Shown: positions 55,625-64,000 of the stretch, one piece after another
How positions within the stretch are numbered: position 1 is the stretch's first letter
How the letters are laid out: each line of letters opens with the position of its first letter
Source of the DNA: Entophlyctis helioformis
Taxonomy: Eukaryota; Chytridiomycota; Chytridiomycetes; Chytridiales; Chytriomycetaceae
DNA length: 64,000 nt
Assembly (NCBI GenBank): GCA_025526915.1
Contig: JAHLKH010000112.1
Coordinates: 1 to 64,000 of the forward strand
Direction: 5' to 3'
The notes under the pieces: model-generated
Database searches by the model: none
The model's input: only the letters and a program-made list of their open reading frames with translations
What the model was told of the DNA's origin: nothing
Position numbers and translations under genes: made by a program

Positions 55625-58600
55625 ATGTCGCACGTCGTCTCGTCGCTGCCCGCGTCGCTCTTGCCGCACTTGCCCATTCACTCGCTCCCGTCTCGCTCCG
55701 CCTCGCTGTCCGCCTCTGCCGCCGGACACCGCAGCCTGGACGACCTCGACTACCGCTCCGTCTCGCACTCTGCGTCCTCCTCGTTCCCGTCGTACGACTA
55801 CAGCCTCCCCATCGCCAGCTACTCGATGAGCAGCTCGACCATTGGCAGCACCTCCACCAACAGCAACAGCGCCAACAGCACCAACACCACCACCAGCAAC
55901 ACAGCCATTTCAGCGTCGCTGTTGAACAACTCGCCCAACAACTCGAGCACTGCCGCAATTGCACACATGGACGCCATCAACGCCTTGACGCTCGACCCGC
56001 TGCACGCAGACATGGGCGAGCTCCCGTCGTGGGCCGAGTACATGCAGCTGGCCGCGGCGTCGGGCTACGACCCGTCCACAGGCACCATGGCCGACGCCAT
56101 GGCCGCAACCCCGAGCGATTCCTTCATGGGCGGCCAGGCCGGACACGGGACTGTTTCAGGTGCGCCGTCGCCCGCGCAGTCGCTGTCGTCCATGTCGTCG
56201 ACGTCGAAGCCTGTGCCTGCGATGGACGTGCTCGGGAGCCTGCAAATGCGCTCGCTGTCCATGTGCGCATCCACGTCCATGTCGGCGATGGCCATGGCGC
56301 CGCCCTCTGCGGCTGCCCACCTCATGTCGGCGTCGGCATCCTCGGCGGGCATGGCCCTGTCCGCGGCTGCGTCGCTGACCCCGTCGCACACGCCCTCGCC
56401 CATGATGGCTGCTGGCAGCCACAGCGCGGTGGCATCGGACCATCACCAGCAGCAAACGGCCGCCACGCCCACACACGCATCTGCATCCGCACCGGCACCC
56501 GCACTCGCACCCGCACCCACGCCAGCCACGCCGGCCAGAGACGTCAAGCTTGCGGCGCACGATCGCAGAAACACTCTGCCCCTGCTGGCCCCGAAGCCGC
56601 TTGCCCCGCTGGCAGCGGCGCCTTCCGCCACAGCCTCGGCGTCTGCGTCGTTCAGGGCTCTGCTTACGCCTTCGACCGTGACTTCAGGTGTGTTTGTGTC
56701 TGTGCGACTGTGCCTGTGTGTCTGTGTGTCTGTGTGTCTGTGTGTCTGTGTGCGATTGCCTGCCCTCGTGGCCCCGTGGCCCCGTGGCTTGGGATGCCTG
56801 CTGGCCGCCTGCCCCCGTTGCGCCTTGCATCCGCCTCCTGCCGCCCCCCTCCGCACACACGTCCTTGTCCCTCCTTTGCTTGTGTGCGCGGCCCGTGTGC
56901 GGCCAGCCTGCGGCCCGTGTGCAACCGGCGCCGATTGCGTGCTGCGTCTGCCTGCGCCCGTCTGTGTCACGCGGGGCTCATTCAGTCTGCGGGGGGCCGA
57001 TCCCGACGAGCTGAGCCCGCTTGCGTCGCCTGAGCCCCACGTCGCTTGAGCCCCGCGCCGGAAGAGCCCGTCTGCCGGCTGCTCTGTTCTGCCAGCGCCG
57101 TGTGCGGCCAACGCTGCACTCTGCGGCCAACGCTCTGTGCGGCCAACGCTCTGAGCTCGCCATCGCAACCACGCACACACGGCACCGGCTTCGCTGCCGT
57201 CGATGCCTGCCGCATCCCCTAACCACACCACCGCCCCGCCCTTTCCATCCATCCATCCATACCGACCGTCGCTGACCAACTCCTCCGTGCCGTCCGTGCC
57301 GTCCGTGCGATGCTTTCTGTGCGGTGCTTTCTGAATGGTGCTCCTCGCCGTCGCTCGCTCGCTCGCTCGCCCGCCCGCCATCCACCCAACTCCGCCACGA
57401 CGCGCTCGCGTGTTGCCACCTCATCTGCTGCACCACCATTCTCGTCATCAGACCTGAACGCGACTGCCGCTGTTGCTCACGCGTCGACTCCGCCCCCGCT
57501 CCAATCTGGCAACAGTGCAGGCGCTGTTTCGGTTGGTGCAACAAGCTCCGCCCCCGCCCCCGCCGCCACTGCTGAATCTGCTGCTGCGAATGCAACGGCG
57601 AATGCAACGGCAAACGCGGCTGCTCTCGACCACATCCGCCGCACCTCGTTCCCTCTCCTGTTTGACATGTCGCAGCTTTCCCTCGTTTCTGCAACAGACC
57701 CAAACTCGCCCTTCTCGTCGTCGCTCATGTCGTCGCTCCCTCAGCCGCTGTCGTTTGGTCCCGGCACGCTCTCGCTCATGGACATGCCGAACGGCCCGTC
57801 CTCGTCTGGCATCCCCACGCCCTCGCACCACATGCCCGTGTCAACGCCTGTGACCGCATCGCCTGCCTCGGCCGTTTCCGCTTCCGCGCACGACCCGTTC
57901 AACTATGCAAACTCGTACTTTGCCTCTACCCTGCCCCCCCTTGGCAGCTTCTCGACCGGCACCGAGGCCGGTGCCCATAGCATCGGCGCTTTCAACCACC
58001 GCTCCATCCCGGGCCTGATGACCATGGGCCCCAACGGAAAGCGCCGCTACTCGTCGCTGCCCGGCCTCAACACGTTGAAGGCTCCGACCATGAGCCCCTT
58101 CCCATACCCGCATGCGACGCACTACGAGCACTTTGAGCCCCTGCTGGAGCACCACTCGCAGCAGAGCCACCAGCAGCAGCAGATGCAACAGCAGCACCAG
58201 GCGCAGGCTCAAGCGCACATGCAGATGCAGATGCAGCAAGGCGCCCCGATGGGCGGCCAGCTCAGCTCATCCGCCACGCATGGCGACGGCAAGGTCGGCA
58301 AGACGCGTCCGAGATCAAAGTCGCACAACTCGCACTCGTCCCGCCCCAATGCGCTGATCGATGCTTTGAACATCCCCGCGCCGCTCGTTGAGCTCACGTC
58401 GCCGTTTGACCATGATTACTCGCCCATGCCTGCCTCGGCGCCCGACCACTCGCAGAGCGCCGACCGCTTTGTCAGCGACGACGCCGCCGCCATGGCTGGC
58501 CACGGCTTCGCAAAGAAGCCCATGCCCGTGTTCTCCTCGGCCGGCGACAACGTCTTCCTCATGACTCCCCCCGCCATGCACGACATGCCCCACTTTGGCC

Positions 58601-59427
58601 TGCTCCCGCACTCGGTCATCCCGCACCCGCAGTCGCACCACATGATGTACACCCCGCACTCGCTCCAGCTGTCTCAAACGCACTCCAACCAGCAGGTCTC
58701 GATCCAGCAGCTGCAGCAGATCCAGGTGCAGCAGATGAACCACAACCAGCAACAGCAGCAGCAGCAGCAGCACATGGTCCAGGCCCACCATATGCAGCTC
58801 CCACCGCACTTGCAGCAGGCATCATCTGAGCAACTTATGGCGGCCGATCACCACATGGCCATGGCGCAATCCATGGAAAAGGAGCAGCAGATGCACATGC
58901 AGATCCAGATGCAGCAACACCAGCAGGCACAAGCCCAGTCCGCGCAACAAGCAGCCGAGCCCAAGCCCAAGACATCGCCCAAGCCCAGACAACGGAGAAA
59001 GTCGTCCGTGTCCAAGCCCATGCTCTCGTCGATTGCCCCTGCATCCAGCGCCGGCGTGATGGCCGGAAACCCGTTCCCGCCCATGCAGGTGCCGTCCCTG
59101 ACGGACACGGAGCTGTCGTCGTCCAGCCTGTCCGCTGCGGTCGAGATCCCGCCGTGCCCGGCCGGCGAGACGTCCTGGAAATGCTCGTGCGGCCAAGTGT
59201 TTGAAGACTGGCCGCTGTTCTACGTGCACAACAACACGCACAAGGCCGAGGAGAAGACGCATATTTGCGAGCACTGCAACCGCGGCTTCACCCGTCGCCA
59301 GGACCTCAAGCGCCACAAGCTCACGCACTTTCAGCTGTTCAAGCCGTTCGAGTGCAAGAACTGCGGCACGACTTTTACGCGCAACGATGCCCTTCACCGC
59401 CATATCAAGGCTCGTCGCTGCGGCTAA
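55625..59427 (+). CDS. C2H2 zinc-finger transcription factor with Q-rich region
   Basis: Exons 55625-56687 and 57452-59427 give 1012 codons. A long Ser/Ala-rich N-terminal half is followed by a Gln/Met/His-rich region (58140-58960) that looks like an activation domain, a basic stretch KPRQRRKSS, then three C-terminal fingers. The first is degenerate (CSCGQVFEDWPLFYVHNNTH), the second canonical (CEHCNRGFTRRQDLKRHKLTH without its last residues), the third a C2HC type (CKNCGTTFTRNDALHRHIKA then RRC). Two adjacent fingers with RRQDLKRH and RNDALHRH resemble fungal stress regulators of the Msn2/Crz1 style, but orthology is not established. The 764-bp intron carries TGTGTCTG repeats; other splice choices are possible. 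Confidence 0.85.
56703..56752 (+). repeat. TGTGTCTG repeat in C2H2 gene intron
   Basis: About five copies of TGTGTCTG directly after the donor site at 56688. Confidence 0.85.
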
Positions 59428-59652
59428 TGCAAAAAGCAACAACACAACATGCACACACCCCATTACTGCCTATGATTCTTTCAGTGTCTCTCTCCCCCTC
59501 AACCCTCCCTTTGTTGTACCTCTCTTTTGTTGTCACTTGCAACGCACACAGACACTCGCCGCCCCTTCGCCCTCACATTATTCGTATCTCTGTTTCTTTC
59601 GCAATACACTTTCCCCCTCCTTTCTTTATATATTGGGTGGTTGCTCACAGCG

Positions 59653-61218
59653 CTATTGGCCCGGCTTGGTCGGACGGACTTCTGCCGAGACTTTGAAGCT
59701 GATGACGTTGTTCTCGAGAGACAAGAGATCGCCTTCGCCCAGCTGGGTTTGTGAATGCGAGGGCATTGCGCATCAGCAAGAGTCGTCCCCACGCGAATCG
59801 AGCAGAAGCGATTGGGATGGGCATACACACGCAAGTCTGCAACCGCTTACCCTGACACTGCCGACTGTCTCTGCATACTGGTAGTAGTTGTCGAGATCCG
59901 GATGCACCATGTGCGCAAACTGGCGCACCGTCGTGCCTGGCCGCACCAGCAGGCAGTCGCGGAACACGCCGCCCGACCGCGTGCCACTGGGGGGAGGCGA
60001 TTGCCCACAATCCGCAGTCCACGAGTCAGTTTCGCCGTGTGAAGCATGGACAGCCATAGAGGCAGGCATGCACGCGCTCGCGCAGGAGGAGGTACAGAAG
60101 GGAGACGGAGGCTTACGTGGAGCTGGAAAAGTTGTTAATGTTGCGCACAGGGAAGACGGGGATGAGACCAAGAACCTCGACAACGCGTTTGAGCGTCTCT
60201 TGCACGCCCGTGTGGCCATAGCGAAACAGCACCAGGTCCTGCACACGTTCTAACCGGCTGTTTGCGTCCATGTCCGTATCCACTGGCGTCAGCACTCTCG
60301 GCACACGTGTACACATATAGACACACACAGGACGCCACGACTCACGTGCGCGTCTTGTCGTCCATGGGCTTGAGTTTGCGATCGTCGGGCGTATCCGCCG
60401 GCTGGTCCTCGGCGACAGTGAAAAACTCGGTGCCTTCTTCATAGGCAATGAAGCCCTGCTTGTGGAGCTTGCGGAGAAACGTCTCGGCGAGAGCGCTGGT
60501 GAGGACCGTGGCCTCCTGGCCGTACTTGCGCGTGATGCGGTCAATGTTCTTGTCGGAGCCCGGCAGGTCGATCTTGTTGAGGGCGATGACGGTCGGGAAG
60601 CGCTCGGCGAGGAAGCCGGCCACGAGCGTGTGGATGGTCTCGTCTGTCCATGTTTCGATTGGTTCTTTGGAGCAGGGCAGTTTGTCCAGGAAGCGGTTGA
60701 CGAGCGCCAGATTGGTGCCGTAGCCGCTTAGTTGTGCCTGGATCGTCTCGTTGAGCTGGCCCTCTGTCACTGTCTGTTAGAAGAGCATGTATGCGTGTGC
60801 ATGTGCTGGTCGGTGCATGCGATGCGCTTACTTGTGGCCAGATGCCGTCTCACGATGTTCGGCCACCGCTTCTTGAGGTTGTTGAACACCCAGCTGCATC
60901 TCGGTGCGTCAGCCGTCGGATGCACGCACAGGACAGCCGGCAGCCGCCGCACAGCACACACCTGTGGATCTCAAACTGCAGCCAGTCAATGTCGTTGATG
61001 GGATCGTAGCCCACCGTCTCCTTGCCGCCCTCGTCGGTCGTGCCCGACACATCAACGACATGGATCAGCGCATCGGCCGTCCGCAGATCGTCGAGGAACT
61101 GGTTGCCCAGGCCCTGACCCTCGGATGCACCAGGCACCAGCCCAGCGACATCGAGGATGCGTATCGGCACATGCCGGGTCCCTTGCACACACTTGCCTGC
61201 CATCCGCACACACACACA

Positions 61219-61253
<35 letters not shown>

Positions 61254-61500
61254 CAGCGACGCAACGACGCAACGACGCAAGCCATCGACGGCGCTCACCA
61301 TACCGAGGCCGGCATTGTGCCTCTTTGCCAAACCGCTTGCATGGACAGTCGGTGGTGACGTAGGCAACGCCTTGGTTGGGCTTGATGGTGGTGAACGGAA
61401 AGTTGCCGACCTTGGCCACAGCGTCCGAGATGGCGTTGAGGAACGACGACTTGCCCGCCGACGGCTTGCCCACACACGCAATCAGCACGTCCTGACCCAT
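59653..61500 (-). CDS. Ygr210/YchF-related GTPase with TGS domain
   Basis: Exons 61500-61299, 61196-60962, 60893-60832, 60769-60346, 60257-60117, 59986-59851 and 59742-59653 give 429 codons in phase. G1 is GKPSAGKSS, the G2 region [11 protein letters not shown]3 [16 protein letters not shown] and G4 [18 protein letters not shown] is the Cys-containing insert of the archaeal/eukaryotic Ygr210 branch of OBG-type GTPases. The C-terminal TGS domain is [20 protein letters not shown] onward. The family is ribosome- or RNA-associated, with no precise role known. Intron 1 carries a (CA)n repeat. Convergent with the C2H2 gene. Confidence 0.9.
61207..61250 (+). repeat. (CA)n microsatellite in GTPase intron 1
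   Basis: Nearly uninterrupted CA dinucleotides, about 22 units with one GA break. Confidence 0.95.
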
Positions 61501-61609
61501 CGTGCTCGTTATTCAAAAACGCAAAATGATAGCGGTTCAGTGGTCCAAAACACACAAAAACATGATTTATTGGGATGACACTGGGGAATGCGGATCTGTC
61601 GGGCTGCTC

Positions 61610-63521
61610 TCAGTCGCTCTTGACATGGGTCATGGAGACGGCAGTCGACTCGCGGCCCTTGGGCTTGCTCGACAGCTTGAACAGCTTGGAAAAGTCGCCC
61701 ATGCGCACAGGCGTCGACCAAACCGTCGGCGTGAACTCGACCGGACGGTCAATCATCTGCACAAGCTCCTTCTTGAGATCGTCGCAAAAGTCGTCAATGT
61801 CCAGATCGTCTGTTCAAGTGTATGCATGTGTGAGTGTGTGTGCAAGTGTGAGTAGACACGCACAGTGTGCGCAAGAGCAAGCAGCGGCAAGACGGCAAAA
61901 CAACGCACTTCGGTCGTAGCCGAACGGGTTCTCAATCTCGCCACCAATGGCCTCGATACCCTGGAGCGTGAACGCGGCGAGGAAGACGACGGGGATGGTG
62001 GCCCAGCCCATGAGGCCGACAAGCTGGAACGGCAGCGACAGGATGTACAGGAACAGCGTCTGCTTGAGATGCACGGCGTACGGCTTGGGGATCGGCGTCA
62101 TCTTGATGCGCTCCATGTTGGACAGACAGTCGACGAGGGCCAGGATGGCGGCGTTGATGGCGCCAAACGTGTTGAGGTCGACCATTTCTGTGCCGTAGTT
62201 AGATGGTGGTGCGGGAGGGGCGTGTCAGACACGAAGGGGTGATCTCTGCACACGGCACAGAGGCAAGACGCGACGCGACGCGACGCGATGGAACTTACCA
62301 GAGCGACGGAGGAACGTGGTGTAGCCAGTCAGGTGCAGCGAGATGTCGACGGGCATGTTGTCCGTTTCAGGGTGCAGCGCGCCGGGACGGTAGTCGGGCA
62401 GGTGGATCAGCAGGTTGTGGATGTCTTGGTACTTGTGCGACTTTTCGCCGCGCAGGTGGTGCTTGATGGCAAGCGGGAAGGCGATGACGAGGTTGAGGGC
62501 CGCGTGCTTCTCGGCCAGGAGCAGCTGGCGCATGGACTCGGCCTCCTCGGGGGTGGGCTTGACAGGCGCGGCGCCGACGGGCGTGCCCTTGAAGGCGTTG
62601 AAGCGGAAGTCGATGGCCTTGGGCTCGGTCACGTTGGCCGACACCCAGATGATGCGGGCGATGGCGCGAACCTGCGTGGTGACGGTGCCCCACAGACGGC
62701 GAGCCTCCCAGTAGCTGTGGCGTGGCGTCGACAGGAGGGTTGTGTCCGTTGTGTCGTGCGATTGGGCAGTGTCAGTGGATGGTGCAGGCGGGCAGTGGCA
62801 GTTGTGTGCAATGTGGCAATGTACGGCATTGAGCGAGGCAATGCAAGTGCGGATGGCTGTGAAAATTTGGCGGTGGCTGCCGCTCGGGGGTGCCGCAACG
62901 CCAACACAGAGATGGCCAGAGATGGACGGTGCACCACCCAGCAGACAGCCACACAGTGCAGACAGCGGACAGCAGACAGCAGACAGCAGACATAGCGACA
63001 GAGAGCACCCACCGATCATAGGCCGTGTTGGTGCGGAACACCAGGAGCAGACCCATGACGACACCGAGAATACCAATGAGCTGGTTCGGGATGGCGATCC
63101 ACTTCCACCCAACGGACAGATAGGCGACCGTCCAGAAAGCGCCCCAGAGCGTCGTGACGAGCACGGGCAGCCAAATCTTGGGGATGACCGACGCACGGAA
63201 GGCGTACAGGTCCGTGGCCGAGCTGTTGTACGAGTGCGAGTTGGTGATGGGCGTCGGGGTCTCGACAAACGTGGTGTTGGAGCGCTCGAGCTGGTACGGC
63301 AGGCTGACGTCGGCCGCCGAGACGTGGGAGGCGTTCTCGCCGTGGTGCGTGCCTGGCTGGAGAGTGACCGCGGCGTTGTCCAGCGTCTCGTCGCCCACAG
63401 TGATGGCCATCGAGTCCTTGTGGTCGTCGTGGTGGTGCTTGTCGTGGTGCTTGCCGTGGTGGTGCTCCTTGTGGGAGCTGGCCTTGCTGCTCACGCTGCG
63501 GATGCTACTGGGGCCTGCCAT
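61610..63521 (-). CDS. Bestrophin-family (UPF0187) anion channel
   Basis: Exons 63521-63013, 62714-62299, 62187-61909 and 61809-61610 give 467 codons in phase. Bestrophin features: WLPVLVTTLWGAFWTVAYL, IPNQLIGILGVVMGLLLVFR, the conserved NTAYDRYWEARRLWG, then FPLAIKHHLRG and late membrane helices FQLVGLMGWATIPVVFLAAF. The family signature GGEIENPFGYDRNDLDIDDF spans the last intron. Members form pentameric chloride/anion channels in plasma or organelle membranes. The N-terminal cytosolic tail contains a striking His run (HKEHHHGKHHDKHHHDDHKD, about residues 16-35) that could bind metal ions. Same strand as, and 110 bp upstream of, the GTPase start. Confidence 0.9.
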
Positions 63522-63710
63522 TGCGTTGAACTTGTTGGATCCTGCGGTAAATTGTGCACCACCACGCACCTCCCAATTCAACACGGACGGAGGAGCATCA
63601 AAAATCTCGCCGCAGTCTGTCGGCAAACAACAAGAAGGCGTTGGAAGAACGGCGTAGAATGTATTGTAAAAGAGGGAAACGGCAATAAAACAACCACACA
63701 AAACAAGGAA

Positions 63711-63999
63711 TCACTCCTGGTCAACAACGGCTTGCTGGGCACCGGCATCGACCGGCTGGCCAGCAGCCGCAGCACCAACAACAGACTCGACAGTGATCAC
63801 CTCCTGCATCCTCTGCGTCTGGTGCACAGCCATCAGCTGCGACTGCATCTGCGCCATCTGTGCCTTGCGCACCTTCTTGTCCTCCATGGCCTGGACAAGC
63901 TTGCGGTGCGCGACACGGGCGAGCTGCTCGAAGCGTGCCTCGGCCGCCTCCTTCATGATGCGCATCTGCTCGCTCTTGGAGCGCTCGGTCGTGAGCGCG
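63711..63999 (-). CDS. C-terminal part of a helical/coiled-coil protein (partial)
   Basis: The frame enters from the window edge with ALTTERSKSEQMRIMKEAAE. It continues as a charged helix through KKVRKAQMAQMQSQLMAV and ends in an Ala/Gly/Gln tail, AGQPVDAGAQQAVVDQE. About 95 residues visible. No family recognised from this part. Confidence 0.7.
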   Translation of the reverse strand, partial: ALTTERSKSEQMRIMKEAAEARFEQLARVAHRKLVQAMEDKKVRKAQMAQMQSQLMAVHQTQRMQEVITVESVVGAAAAGQPVDAGAQQAVVDQE

Positions 64000-64000
64000 A

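Noticed and set aside
54847..57033. 728- and 636-codon plus-strand frames at the C2H2 locus
   Set aside because: They run through tandem repeats upstream of the TATA box and through the intron. The frame from ATG 55625 with a splice at 56687/57452 joins to the zinc fingers.

Overview
The window looks like nuclear DNA of a filamentous or zoosporic fungus. It is GC-rich, with frequent short GT-AG introns (two GC-AG introns are also supported) and many tri-, tetra- and pentanucleotide repeats. The gene set is fungal: an Itc1/ACF1 chromatin-remodelling subunit, an Acl4-type ribosome assembly chaperone, a Ygr210-type GTPase, NDUFA8, two 7TM-RGS proteins, a FUSC-like transporter and a bestrophin. 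The style of the XPG/Fanzor-type nuclease locus makes an early-diverging fungus (chytrid-like) my best guess; this is inference and no species is claimed.

Layout. 1-1.0 kb: 3' end of a Ty1/copia retrotransposon. 1.3-8.7 kb (minus): a large intron-rich nuclease locus. Its 5' part encodes an XPG/FEN-type nuclease domain with all acidic motifs visible. Its 3' part encodes a Fanzor/TnpB-type RuvC plus zinc-ribbon domain. The two may form one gene or two adjacent genes. 9-10.9 kb: minisatellites and a poorly defined ORF. 11-20.3 kb: ACL4, a GT14-like glycosyltransferase and the ITC1/ACF1 homologue. 20.1-36.2 kb: a rearranged region. A ~3.5 kb segment (3' end of ITC1, an SDR gene, a small Ser/Ala-rich gene and part of a polytopic membrane protein gene) occurs twice in direct orientation, 12.59 kb apart. 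Between the copies lie two tandem secreted alkaline phosphatase genes and a low-complexity coiled-coil gene. 37-49.7 kb: FUSC-like transporter, 7TM-RGS gene 1, an AT-hook protein, a MYND-SET methyltransferase, NDUFA8 and 7TM-RGS gene 2. 49.9-64 kb: a nine-exon extended-SDR gene, a PDK/BCKDK-type mitochondrial kinase, a Q-rich C2H2 factor, the Ygr210-type GTPase, the bestrophin and the 3' end of a coiled-coil gene.

Single-base frameshifts recur across unrelated genes, including the conserved ACL4 gene. Most are explained by one missing base, often in a short homopolymer. This looks like residual long-read consensus error, so 'broken' genes here, including the nuclease locus, should not be called pseudogenes from this sequence alone. 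The exon models marked as frame-checked were tested by adding exon lengths and splice phases; those of the large nuclease locus are approximate.
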